Shown piece after piece: positions 13,341 through 24,733 of a stretch of DNA of 64,000 nt. Numbering within the stretch: position 1 is the first letter of the stretch; each line of letters starts with the position of its first letter. A program made the translations under genes and the position numbers. This DNA comes from Cycas panzhihuaensis (taxonomy: Eukaryota; Cycadophyta). The stretch lies in assembly GCA_023213395.1 (NCBI GenBank), contig CM041465.1, positions 207,025,741-207,089,740 on the forward strand, written 5' to 3'. The notes below the pieces were generated by a model. The model had not been told where the DNA came from. It saw only the letters and a list, made by a program, of their open reading frames with translations, and searched no databases.

Positions 13341-13369
13341 ATCCTTTACACCTATTAAAACATAACTTT

Positions 13370-14333
13370 AAAATGGAAGAAGTGGAGGATAAAATCCATC
13401 TTCAGATAACCACTCAATATGATCCATTATTAACTCATCAAACTTAACATCTTGACTAATCAAAAGCTTCCTTTCCTATGGATCCTAAAGTCTATAAGAT
13501 TTATTCCTTTCTGAGTACCCCATGAAGATACACTTTAAACTCTTATAATCCAACTTCTTTTAACATACATCTAAGATGTGTATATATATAACACACCCAA
13601 ATACTTTAAAATAATAAATGGAAGGTTTCTAACTGGTCCATCACTCCTTGAGGATAATTTGATGAATAGATTTTATAGGTACCCTCTTCAAAATATAAAT
13701 AGTTATCACAATAGCTTCTACCCAAAACATTGGTCATAGATTTTTTACATGCACTATACACCTTAATATCTCTATAATGACATGATTCTTTCTCTCTACA
13801 ATACCATTTTATTGTAGGGTAGATAGGATAGTTAGTTCCCATTTGATACCATGATCAAGGCAAAACTAATTAAAGGTGTTATTGCCATACTCTTTTCTAT
13901 TATCACTTCTCAGAATCTTTATTTTCTTATCACTCTCATTCTCAACTTGAACTTTCTATTTATAAAAGAAATCAAATTCTTTAGGCTTAATTTTCAAGAA
14001 GAAGACCTAGGCTTTCCTACTATAATCATCTATAAATATAAGAATAAAATGAGCATCTAATATAAAAGGATTTGATAATGGCCTCATTAAATTAATATGT
14101 ATGAGTTATAGCTTCTCCTTTGATCTTTAAGCATAATGCATAATAAAAGGATATTAATGGTGCTTCTTATATAGATATCCTTTATAAATGCCTTCAAAAT
14201 ATAGAACCGTAGTATACCTACCACCATCTTTAACCTATTTATAAGGCTAATATATTGAGAAGATAATGTCCCAATAACCTAAAACTACCACCAAGATCTA
14301 AACTATTTTGCAATTAGTTATAGGAATCGAAGC
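13370..14333 (-). pseudogene. Y integrase core, decayed
   Basis: The rve domain is readable through stops: 'LIFIDDYSRKA' at about 14045-14013 (first catalytic Asp region), 'KIKILRSDN' at about 13926-13900 (second Asp), 'HGIKWELT' and 'NGIVERKN' at about 13850-13790 (catalytic Glu), then the copia C-terminal 'FKVFGCVIY' near 13600. The 78-codon frame at 13606-13842 is an out-of-frame piece. The N-terminal half lies beyond the solo LTR, at 14868-15188. Confidence 0.8.
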
Positions 14334-14867
14334 TGAAATTTAACATGTAAGTTCTTAAACTAGAGATAATATAATAAAATAAAAAAGAAAGCCAAGCATC
14401 ACATATACACCTGATATAATATGGTAAAACCCTAGCAGTGTGCTAGGGAAACATCCATACAGGAAATGTATTGATCTTTATTATCAAAGAATGGAGAAAT
14501 ATACACAATCTATGGTAGAATGCTCACAACAACAATAACCATCTGCCCAAATCTTCACCGGACATCCAATACATTGAACATCATCAACATAATAAAAAAA
14601 CACCCTAAATCAGGTTATATGAGAGAGTCATACAAAGCACAAATCTCAACCATAGAATCTAAGGTATTTTTAGTGAACGACCCTGATTCTCTTTATAATT
14701 CAGTATATTTTTCAGTGCTAGTTTTTTGGGTTAGGGGTTATCGCCCCTAAACCCTCTCTTTGTGGGGGACATTCTAACACCCCTACATCTCCTTAGCCAA
14801 GGGAGGATTCCACCCACCTTGGAACCCCTGAGGAAGTTTTGGGGGAAACTGTGCTATCAACCTGTCA
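14334..14867 (-). repeat. Solo LTR inside Y
   Basis: A 534-bp block with TG..CA ends on + (TGAAATTT to CCTGTCA), visibly richer in G+C than its surroundings. On the minus strand it looks like a copia LTR: TGACAGGTTG start, A/T-rich promoter-like ATTATAAAG, a later AATAAAG signal, and a TTTCA end. It sits between the GAG-pre-integrase region and the integrase core of Y. No partner copy is in the window and no clear 5-bp duplication is seen, so the ends are tentative. Confidence 0.55.
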
Positions 14868-15188
14868 AAATTTTAACCTCCAAAATATTATCATCATATT
14901 ATCTGATATAATACTCATATAGTTAAGATTTCTAAGATACTCATGCCACAACTTGCTCATAACATTATCACTAGTAACAAAGACATAAGATTTTTTTTAG
15001 GCTCTAAATTTCTCAAGCACCCAAAAGTCATCTTAAATTTTCCTAGTAGTAATGATAGAAAAGTTCTTTGTAGTATCCTTAACTTTATATTTATTATTAT
15101 AAAGCTTAATTTTTATACCTTGTTTATAGAATTTCTAGGCAGAAAGAAGATTAATTTTCATCTTAGGTATAAAACAAACCCCATTAAG
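14868..15188 (-). pseudogene. Y GAG-pre-integrase and zinc-binding region
   Basis: Minus-strand reading gives 'NLNYMS' after 'KLWHEYLR', the copia 'WHxRLGHLN' zinc-binding region, at about 14960-14920. Upstream, 'FIPKMKINLLS' (about 15170-15138) is the conserved block after the protease. Bordered by the solo LTR on one side and element Z on the other. Confidence 0.7.
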
Positions 15189-15512
15189 TGTTGGAAAAAT
15201 AAATCAGAGTGCAGAGTGTAGTAGGTATGTAAATATCAATCTATCTTAAGAAACATAAGTATAAATATGATATTGATTAAGCCATTGTTCAAAGTATATA
15301 TCAAATCTCCAATAGTTGGTGGTTTCTAAAGACACTAGGGTTATTCACCCTAGAAAATATATAATTATGAGGGAGGAGGAAAACCTCCTCAACCTTTAAA
15401 ATTTAAACAATAATAAAATAATATAGAACTCAATTTAAAATTAAACTCACTTAACTTACCCTTAACATGTGTGTGCTCATATGTGTTTAAGGTGGGGGTG
15501 GGGTGATGAATA
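15189..15512 (-). repeat. Z 3' LTR
   Basis: Matches 18687-19010 over its full length. It starts TGTTGGAAAA and ends GATGAATA, where the partner ends GATGAACA (C-to-T decay). Confidence 0.87.
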
Positions 15513-16241
15513 TTAACTCCAATAAACTCCTCCTTAATGTTCATCATGATCATCCTTTATTTCTCCTTGAACTTTTGGTACCTATACTTGAAGAAAACTT
15601 TGAATACTTATGTCTTAGCTTGATTTTCAACTTGTTTGATGTAGTCAATAATAACTTGCTTTGTCATGCTTTTAACAAAATGTGTCTCTCTAATATTGTA
15701 TAGTTTGAATAGCTTCCAAGTAAATGTAGTAGAGATAGCTTGATTTGTATGAATGGAAATGACTTTGTCTTAATCTTTGTCCTTCATTTGAGTTGAGTCC
15801 ATGATATATATCATCTTATCAAATGTGACATTAAAATTAATATTTTTATTGAAAACTATACTAGTACAAGAAATGTTAGACTTTTCATTAGATGGTACCT
15901 GATCTAACATCTACCTCATAGGAAAAATATCATCAATGTAGTTAGTAATATTAAAATCTAGGGAATCTCCCCCATAAATCAAATCTAATATATTCCACAC
16001 TGATTTGGATGTAGTCATTTTAGAGACACTAGAAAATGCATTATCATCTATGCAACAAAATAAAAGAGCTAGGGATTCATTGTCTCCTTTCAAGTCTTCT
16101 TTATTATTTGGTTCATATCTATCATTGATATATTTCTAAAGGTCATTTGAGATTAAGTGTACTTTCATTATGGTCCTCCAAAGCTGAAAGTCATTACCAT
16201 CAAATACTAGAAAACTGATATTGCTTAAATTCATTGCCATT
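15513..16241 (-). pseudogene. Z gag remnant (copia UBN2 type)
   Basis: Reading from a start near 16241: 'MAMNLSNISFLVFDGNDF' then 'LWRTIMKVHLISNDL', then the open 60-codon frame 16093-15911 with 'GDNESLALLFCCIDDNAFSS' and 'VWNILDLIYGGDSL'. These are DUF4219 and UBN2 hallmarks. Decayed coiled-coil-like gag sequence continues to about 15530 and ends directly at the 3' LTR. Stops at former W/Q codons break the frame. Confidence 0.8.
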
Positions 16242-16249
16242 GTATAGAG

Positions 16250-18670
16250 GCTTTAGTACATAATCAACAAATATGGTTAACTACGAGAGGTAATCCTCAA
16301 AGGAAAGTTGAAGCAAAACTTAATAGAATCACAATAATTATAAGTAAAAGAATTAAGGATTCTCTTCTTCTTTAAATGAGCCAAGAACTATATGCTAGTA
16401 TGCAAACTAGTGCTTTCAAATTGATGTACTTTATAGGAAAGACAAGAATCTATATTCTCCTTTAAATGTAATGTAATAAGAAACCTTTAATACTTTAAAT
16501 ATAAATTAGCCTTTAGAATATTGAATTGAACTTTTGAGACAAAATAATCAATGAACCTTGAAACCTCAAGCTTTTCCAAATTTTAAGTTAAGAAAAAATG
16601 GCTAAAGCTTTTGATAAAAAAGGGGAATAACTTCTTGTCTAATATGCAAGACAAAGATATTAGATTTTATATGCCAAATAGTTCTTTTATAATAACAAGA
16701 ATAACTATATGAAACTTGTAAATTTTGAATAGAAACTATGCTCAAAGTGATTTAGAATACTAGGAAACTTTTTGCATTTATTTGATGATGTAAAAAATGA
16801 AATAGGCTCAATGTAGATAATACCCATATGTCATTTTATAACACTTAGGTTTCTTAAGGCTTAAGGATTTGAAATTGATATTAGTTGGCTATAAAATAGC
16901 TTAGAATATATACAAAATCCCAATAATAACTCCAAAAACTAATTAGTAATACGTAATGCTCACATATAATTATTTCAAATAAGGAAATACTCAAAAAATA
17001 TTATTAAATAAGCATGTCTAGGGTTGAATTGGAACCTTAACTTGATTAGTTTCAATGACATATAAAGATGTTAAAACATAATAAAATTAATTCCAACATA
17101 AAGTAATCTAAAATACCTTTTCGATGAATCTTACGGTTTGAAAGTTAGAGTTGAAATGACTAAGTTATTGTAAAAAAAGTGAGCAGGCCTCTTTATAGCT
17201 AATAGAATAACTACTAAAAAAGGTAGTCACTTTGATTGATTAAAACTCAGCTAAAATGGGCCCAAATTTGATAAGTGATAACACCAAACTAATGAGATCT
17301 AAAATATAGTTCTAATGAGACAAGTTTTGCTAATAACTAATGCTCCAAAGATAAGTTATGATATTAAATATAATAGGTACTCTTTGAGTAAAAATATAAA
17401 GAAAATTTTAATAAAATAAATTAGCACCTTTTGGAAAATAGGGAGCATGGTCACATGAAGTAATTTTGAACCAAAAAATAGATCTCTATGAGAGCTACAG
17501 ACCTCCAACACTTAGTAGATGCTCATCAGCACTTGAAGATAGATTTAAGACAAATATATCTTAAAAATTAAAAGAATACCTCTTAATAAATTAATATGAG
17601 TGAGGTCATATCTGATTGAGTCAAGGGCTAAGCAAAGCAGGCTAATACCCTTTAATCCACACAGAATTCAAATATTATTAATAAGAATTACATTTATTTA
17701 TAACTTTAACAACTTTATAATATAAACCAAATAAATTTTAATAAATCAATACATGAAAATGTCACGCAGTCATGAGACTTTGTTAGAGGATGCAAAGGTA
17801 ATTGTGGATCAAATAAGCACCAAAATTAGATCAAGAAGCTTTGATATTATAGATTGATGAGGTGTTCCAGTATCAGTAGCCTTAGATTGATCAATTGTTC
17901 ATAAAAAATATGAATTACTTAGAGTAAACAACATAAAAGAAAGAGACACAGAAATTTAAATGATCAGCTATACAAAGGAACATTGGCCAATTTCAATTTA
18001 AATAAACACTAAAAAGTGATCAAGAGTCTCCAGAGTTATATAAAGATGAGGGATGTTTAGATATTCAAACTAAAAATGTAAAAAAACTTTCAAAAATTAC
18101 TTAATACAAGTGATAAACAAAGGAAAAAATGATGAAATTTTGGGCATAGAGGTTCAGATAACTCAATCTTTTCATAGGGTCTATGGTTTCTCACAAGATT
18201 TTAAGCATATCTAGGTATTCTTGATAGTTGAATGCTACTGAAGTTTTGTAAAGAATGATCACTTGTAGATTTAGAATGAAGCTACAAATCAAAGCAAGCC
18301 AAAAAAATAGATATAGAGTGACTCTAGGCGATATTTCTCTTGGCATAGGCAACGAAAATGAGTGAGGTTCCTTCTAATAGCTAGAGGATCCAGTTGTGAA
18401 CAGAATGAGTAGTCATGTGCAATAGTTCTAAGTAATGTGGAAAGCATAATCACTAGTTCTAAAATAGTTATCATTGGTTCCAAAAATAAAGAAATGAAAA
18501 ATAAATGTAATAAAATGAAATATTAATAAATATAAATGATTTTTCTATAGTTCAAATACCTCTAATGAATAATAATAAGAATAAACTCATAGTAAAATAA
18601 TCGTAATAGAGTGTCATGAGTTTTTTTTGTCCACCAAATGCTTGTTCTTATACCAAATATACCAAGATTT
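16250..18670 (-). other. Z long leader, no recognisable gene
   Basis: 2.4 kb of A/T-rich DNA between primer site and gag. No domain recognised; the 64-codon frame at 18289-18483 looks like chance. Its position and size parallel the leader of element A. Confidence 0.6.
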
Positions 18671-18686
18671 ATGCTCTAATATCAAA

Positions 18687-19010
18687 TGTTAGAAAAATAA
18701 ATCAGAGTGCAGAGTGGAGTAGGTATGCAAATATCAATCTATCTTAAGAAACATAAGTGAAAATATCATATTAATCAAGCCATTATTGAAAGTATACATC
18801 AAATCTCTAATAGTTGGTGGTGTTTAAAGACACCAGGGTTATTCACTCTAGAAAATATATAGTTGTGAGGGAGGAGGGAAACCTCCTTGACTCCCAAATT
18901 TTAAACAATAATAAAATAATACATAACTCAATTTAAAACTAAACTCACTTAACTTACCCTTAATATGTATGCGCTCACATGTGTTTAAGGTGAGAGTGGG
19001 GTGATGAACA
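18687..19010 (-). repeat. Z 5' LTR
   Basis: 324 bp, intact TGTTAGAAAA start and GATGAACA end. The adjacent decayed primer site at 18671-18686 reads TTTGATATTAGAGCAT on minus. Confidence 0.87.
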
Positions 19011-19215
19011 TTAATCCCACCATTGAGCTTATCTCCTATAAGTAAAATAAAGCCAACACCTTCCATGGGTAATACATGAGAATCTCCAAGTATGATATTA
19101 GAATCACTCAAACTAGCATCTAAGACATCAAAGTTTTACTTCTAATAAGTGATGTATTTATATGTTTGAGAGTCTAGGATCCAATAATCTTTCTAATTTG
19201 ACTCAACTAACAATA
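19011..19215 (-). pseudogene. Y protease (N-terminal part)
   Basis: The minus frame reads 'WILDS' near 19175, the start of the copia aspartic protease motif (WILDSGA), then 'NFDVLDASLSDSNIILGDS' and 'GVGFILLIGDKLNGGI' up to element Z. The reading continues beyond Z at 15188. The protease would cut the Gag-Pol polyprotein; a stop and substitutions after DS make it inactive. Confidence 0.78.
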
Positions 19216-20065
19216 TTGAAATCCTAACATAATGTGTTGCTATACTCTTCCTCTTTCATCTTGTCTAGCCTTGCACTTGTCCTACTTCTTAAACTAATTA
19301 TTCTTTTTCTTGTGGCCCTCTTTCTTATAGTAATTATACTTACCTATAAACTTCTTTTTCTTTTGAGATATCTCTCCTATTTTTTATGTGGACTTACCCT
19401 CTTAAACTAGATCTTTCCTTTATATCTTCATGACTAAGGCCTAATTTGATTATAAACCAGTAAGAATTCTATGATGCTTTAACTTGGTATCCTTAGCTAG
19501 GATTAGGTTCTTTAGTGACTTAAACAATTCACTCTCTATAACTTTATCTCTTGCATAGGTAGTCTAGAAGGTTCCAAATATGGCTGGTAATTTTGACATA
19601 ATAATCATAAAGAGTAGTGTATCATCTATTGAGTTTAGCTTCAATTCATCTAACATGTTTATTAAATTAGTAATCTTATTCAATTACATACTCAAGTTAC
19701 TCTTATCCTCTACTTTTGAGTTTAATAACTCTATCATAAGAGTGACACAATGATTAGTTATTTTCTTCTCACATGTCTCACATAGCTTTGTCTAGATCTC
19801 ATGAGATGATTCAAGATTATAGACTAAATCTCTATGGTTTGGAGCCAAAGATAACTTAAGTAAACCCATAACCATGAACTATCTCTCCTATGTATATATA
19901 TGCTCTTTCTCATCTAAAGGGATAAGTAACAATTTAGATTTAGTAATTCCCCAAAGTTAGATCACCATCAAAACCAATTCCATGTTTTCCTTCCATTCAT
20001 TGAAGTTATTCCCATTGAAAATGACTAGAGGAACCAACTTTTTCCATGCTAAAAAAATAGGCAAA
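19216..20065 (-). pseudogene. Y gag with zinc-knuckle remnant
   Basis: Gag begins near 20062 (M.KLVPLVIFNGNNF in combined frames). A decayed CCHC knuckle lies at about 19355-19280, where 'GKYNYYKKEGHKKKN' shows the CxxCxxxGHxxxxC spacing with Cys-to-Tyr/Asn losses. Intervening sequence has UBN2-like traces with stops. The upstream leader of Y is separated from it by the 16.6-kb W concatemer. Confidence 0.7.
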
Positions 20066-20151
20066 TATAAGGACTTTATATTAGACTTATATTTCCAATA
20101 TACCATTGAACATAATGTTTAAATACTTTGTTCTATAACACAAAATATAAA

Positions 20152-20171
20152 TGTTGTAATATATTCCAACA
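20152..20171 (-). repeat. W LTR remnant reduced to 20 bp
   Basis: TGTT joined to GTAATATATTCCAACA. These are the two ends of the W LTR (compare 22516-22519 and 22823-22839) with about 300 bp missing between. A polypurine tract (CCCCTC on +) follows immediately, as for a 3' LTR. Confidence 0.7.
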
Positions 20172-21190
20172 TCCCCTCTTAATGTAAATATACGATATCA
20201 AGGTTTATCCTTAGTAGTAGAACCCCTCTCAAGGATAACCTCACCTAATGTATATGAATGTCAATATAGCGATCTTTAGTTAGAGCTTTGATTAGCATGT
20301 TAATCCTTATTCTTTAAGCATCTTGTAGGTCTTCAACCATCAATGGAACATAGGATTACAATCCATGTCTCTTCAAACAATGACTTCTTATCATCACTTC
20401 CACTAAGTTCTACTTCCATCTCAAACATAATATTAGGCAAACAAACCTCTATACCTACCGAATCATGGCTCAAAAAAGTGAAGCAATAAAAGATAAAACA
20501 TGTAATTATATGACACTCAATATGATACTCATAACTCTTCAAACTGACATCTAGACTAATCATAATGCATTCCCCTATAGATCATAAAGACACTCTAAAC
20601 TCTTGTAATCTTGTTGCTATAATCTTCTTCTAAGATGAGTGCATTACATATACTTCAATATATAAATGGAAGGCTTCTGACTTGGTCCAATATATAATAT
20701 AAGGTGAATATAAAATGAACAACTTTAACAAGGCACCTAATACTTGTCTACTATAGCTTTTTCCATAAATCTATGGGAGGTAAACCATTACATGAACCAA
20801 CCTCACTATTTACATGATGATACTCACCTATATTGAAACCTTATGAAGTTTACAAGACAACTATTCTATACTATGACAAAGGCATAATTGATTTTTAAGG
20901 CATCTTGTCATAGACCTTTCCATTCACACTTCAAATTTTTATCAAACACTCTATCTCAGCTCCACATCACACTTATTTAGATATGCACACATGTTAAACT
21001 AGCATCAAATACGCCATAAACCCTCATACTAACATCAATCTAACTAGAAAAGTATAATATCCCACCACCACTAATAACCACTTATACAAATAGCAAAGCC
21101 TAAACCTCTTATCACTTCATACACATTTAATGCAATAGAACTCGAATATGCATGAATAAAACACACAATTTTAATGAATAATCTATGCCA
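20172..21190 (-). pseudogene. W1 integrase C-terminus joined to RNase H end
   Basis: Reverse complement of 22850-23745 (integrase C-terminal and linker; 'VCLPNIMFEMEVELSGSDD' is readable in the 76-codon frame 20563-20333), then an abrupt join near 20310 to the terminal RNase H block (20172-20305: 'LTKDRYIDIHIH'-like, ending LSLRG). Compared with W2, about 500 bp between the two is missing. No RT. Confidence 0.65.
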
Positions 21191-22503
21191 TAGTAGTAAT
21201 AATAGTAATAGAGTTTACTTTATTTTGTAGCAAAGGTATCTCCATCAAACCTTCCGTTCTTTACCTTACTATCAATTAATAAACATCAACTAATATTAAT
21301 AACTCTCGCCTAAACACACACATTATTGCCCATTAATCATGCCCTATTTTTAATTAGTGAATTCCATTGCCTTGATAACTTGCCTAAATCTCTTATATAA
21401 ACACATACAAGAGCTTACCATTACCTAATATCTCAATTCACCATAAGATCATCACCTTATATATATATGTATGTATGTATGTATAGAGAGAGAGAGAGAG
21501 AGAGAGAGAGATAATCAATAATTTCTATGACACATTATATAGCCATCATAAATTAACAAAATGTGCCCACTTAAAAAGATTTCTTAAAGAATCCTCTTGA
21601 TGTCTCAATATAAAAGGAAAGTGCTTATATACATGTGTGTGTGTGTGTGTATAAGCAGGCAATGAAATAATATTCAACTATAACTTTATAAAATCAAATA
21701 TGACTACAAAATATTATCACATAGCTCTGAATACACTCATTATGCAGGCAATCCAAATAAATCATGTGGCTACAAAATAATATAAATGCAGGCAAATAAT
21801 ATATTTTTCATGATGAAAATATAAATGCAAGCCACAAAATAATAACATGTATAAGGGTCAAATAGTCATAATGACTAATATTTGCTAGCTAGTGGTCAAT
21901 AATCAATACGCGACTATAAAATATATCATCGCAAAGGATACCAGGGAGAAAATATATTTTAAAATGTATATTTTAAGTATACCTCATATTATATTACCAT
22001 ACATATCACTTATGGCTATTGCAAATGGCTTCACTAGGGATCTACACTCTCCCATTGCTTGTTTCACATTAACAGAGGGCTAGTAATTATCTATAACTAG
22101 GTGCATGGCATCTCTCCTCATATAGTCAACCTCAAACATCTCTAAACTGGTCAACAAACATCAAAATCACCTTCAGGGCTTTACAAGCTTAGTGGAATCT
22201 CAAGTAATAAATTTGGCACCATTAGTAGGCTCAAAATAAGCTCGTATGGCTAGTAACAGAGTAACCAAGGCTGCAAATCACCTTCTACTCATCCACCTTC
22301 TACTCATCCACACACCTCTATAGGGCTTAGAAATCCTACAAACATATATAAAGAGCACGAGGATCCTTAAATGATCATATGCACCTCTGTGGTAGTTATA
22401 CGGTGTCATTAAACATGTCAATCCTCATAAAGTAATCCAGCATGACCTAGCACTAATGATTAGATAATCTAGATAATGATTCTCTATTTATGCACCTCAT
22501 GTA
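21191..22503 (-). other. W1 leader with microsatellites
   Basis: Leader sequence related to 24734-26490. It contains a compound (TA)(TATG)(GA)n tract at 21459-21512, a (TG)n tract at about 21635-21652, a loose 'GCAGGCAA' minisatellite at 21655-21840, and a 16-bp unit repeated twice at about 22283-22314. No coding signal. Confidence 0.6.
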
Positions 22504-22515
22504 GCTCTAATACCA
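22504..22515 (-). other. W1 primer-binding site
   Basis: Minus strand TGGTATTAGAGC, one transition from the initiator-Met tRNA complement, next to the LTR at 22516. Confidence 0.8.
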
Positions 22516-22839
22516 TGTTAGAAAACACCTATATGCAAGCAAGTCAAAAAAAGATTTCACACAAAGTAGATATAAACAAAACAAATGCACATGAGACACT
22601 AGATTTGAGGTGGGAAATCCTCTTAGGTGAAAACCCACCAAAATAATATTATTTCATATTTTTAACAAATCTATTATATTAAATAGATGGACTTTGGTCT
22701 TTATTTATAGATCTAAAGTTCCTTGATAATATTACATTATGTGATTACATCCATCAACTCATCCAATATTACATTAAAAATATTTTGCACATTAACTTAC
22801 CACACATTAACATTAGTTGTATGGTAATATATTCCAGCA
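22516..22839 (-). repeat. W LTR in minus orientation (W1 5' LTR)
   Basis: 324 bp. The reverse complement matches 24414-24721 and 36419-36744. At 22840 it is joined head-on to W2 internal sequence that corresponds to W3 position about 26490. Confidence 0.85.
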
Positions 22840-24413
22840 CATTGCACAAAGTTTATATAAATATAGTTTATTCATTAAAATAGCATGTTTTATTCATGTA
22901 TATTCTAGTTCTATTATGTCAGATATATATGAGGTGACAAGAGGTTCAGAATTTACTATTTATATAAGTGGTTATTAGTGATGGTGGATCATTATACTAT
23001 GGTAGTTGGATTGATATTAACATGAGGGTTTGTGGCCTATTTAATGTTGGTTCAACATGTGTGCATATCTAAACAAGTCTAATATGGAACCAAGATAGAG
23101 TGTTTGATAAAAATTTGAAGTGTGAATAGAGAGGTCTATGACAAGATGCCTTAAAAATCAATTATGCCTTTTTCATGGTATAGAATAATTATCCAATGAA
23201 CTCTATAAGGTTGTATTATAAGTGAGTATTATGATGCAAATGATGAGGTTGGTGCATGTAATGGTTTACCTCCTATAGATTTATGGCAAAATCTATAGCA
23301 GATAGTTATTAGGTACCTTTTTAAAGTTGTTTGTGATACATTCCCTTTATGTTGTATATTAGACCAAGTTAGAATCCTTCCATTTATATCTTGAAGTACA
23401 TGTGGTGTGCTTATCTCAGACAAAGATAGTAGTAGCATGATTACAAGACTTTAGAGTATCTTTGTGCTTTATAGGAGAATGCATTATGATTAGTCTAGAT
23501 GTCATTTCAAAGAGATATGATGTATAATATTGCGTGTCATCTAATTATAGGTTTTATCCTTCATTGTTTCACTTTTCCAAGCCATGATTTAGTAGGTATG
23601 GAGGTTTGTTTGCCTAATATTATGTTTGAGATAGAAGTAGGATCTAGTCAAAGTAATGATGAGAAGTTATTATTTGAAGAGATATGGATTAGAACACCAT
23701 GTTTCATTGATGGTTGAAGAACTATAGGATGATTGAAGAATGAGGATTAGCATTCCAGTCAAAGTTCATGATAGATACCAATATTCTAGTAAGTGAATAT
23801 TTTCAATGGAGAGTTGTATTAATAGAGAGTGACATATGTGGGAATTGGGTCTCTTTTCTTCCCTCAAAAGCCTAGTCAATTTATAAGTTGGCAAATCTTA
23901 TTGCATAGGATTTCATATAGAAAGAAGGATTTAGGTATGAGGAGATATTATGTACTAATCTCTATGTTATTAGTCTATTGGTTCCTTTAGTAGATAATTA
24001 GGAGTCACATCACATCATATCAATATTCCTTAATAGAGACTTAAGGAGGAGATTCACATGGGTCAAGTGGCTTAACCTCTTCGTTTAGTCAAAGGAAAAT
24101 AGATGAGTAACATGGATAAAGTGTTAGGTGCAGAGAGAAGTTGTATGGTTGCAGAGACTATTGGACTATTTCTAAAGAATCAAGCACATATAAGGCATAA
24201 CACCATTACATATGAGAGAATATCCTATTAGGGAAGATGCAAGTTAAAGTTTATCCAAGTGGAGATAAACTTCAGGACATGTTCACCAAGCACTAATTAA
24301 AGATAACTACATTGATATTTGTGCATATTGGGTGAGGTTATCCTTGAGATGGGATCTATTTCCAAGGATAAAGCTTGATACACACATTTATATTAAGAGG
24401 GGATGTTAGAATA
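22840..24413 (+). pseudogene. W2 internal: integrase C-terminus and RNase H, RT missing
   Basis: Integrase end traces include NGLPPIDLW..KAIVD near 23260-23310, then a 72-codon frame 23499-23717 with 'VCLPNIMFEIEVGSSQSND', the linker after the integrase. After about 450 bp of weak sequence, RNase H is visible at about 24200-24390 ('VREYPIREDAS', 'LIKDNYIDI'). The YVDD-bearing RT core does not fit in this space, so RT is deleted. The polypurine tract AAGAGGGGA (24405-24413) precedes the LTR. Confidence 0.7.
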
Positions 24414-24721
24414 TATTACCATATTGACTAATATTAACATGTGGTGAGTTAATATGTAAATTATTCTCAATGTAATATTGGATTAGTCTATGGATATAAT
24501 CACATAATGTAATATTATCATGGCACTTTAGATTTATAAATAAAGATCAAAGTCCATCTATGTGATACGCTAGATTTATTAAAAATATGAAATAATATTA
24601 TTTTGATGGATTTTCACCTAAGAGGGTTTCCCACAACATTCCCATGTGTATTTGTTTCTATTCAAATCTACTTTGTGTGAAATATTTTATCAACTTGCTT
24701 GCATATAAGTATTTCCTAACA
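24414..24721 (+). repeat. W LTR shared by W2 (3') and W3 (5')
   Basis: 308 bp, TGTTAGAATA to TTCCTAACA. A polypurine tract lies on its left and a decayed primer site (TTGTATTAGAAC, 24722-24733) on its right, so one LTR serves both neighbours. TTTATAAATA at about 24533 is a plausible TATA box. Confidence 0.85.
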
Positions 24722-24733
24722 TTGTATTAGAAC

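Larger units (their letters stand above)
15189..19010 (-). mobile_element. Element Z: gag-only copia-like LTR element
   Basis: A 3.8-kb element with two 324-bp LTRs (15189-15512 and 18687-19010). Flanks are TTAAG (15184-15188) and TTAAT (19011-19015), a 4-of-5 duplication. A decayed primer site (18671-18686) abuts the 5' LTR. The only protein signal is a copia gag lying just before the 3' LTR, preceded by 2.4 kb of non-coding leader. No protease, integrase or RT. It splits the protease region of Y, whose frame resumes on both sides. Confidence 0.87.
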
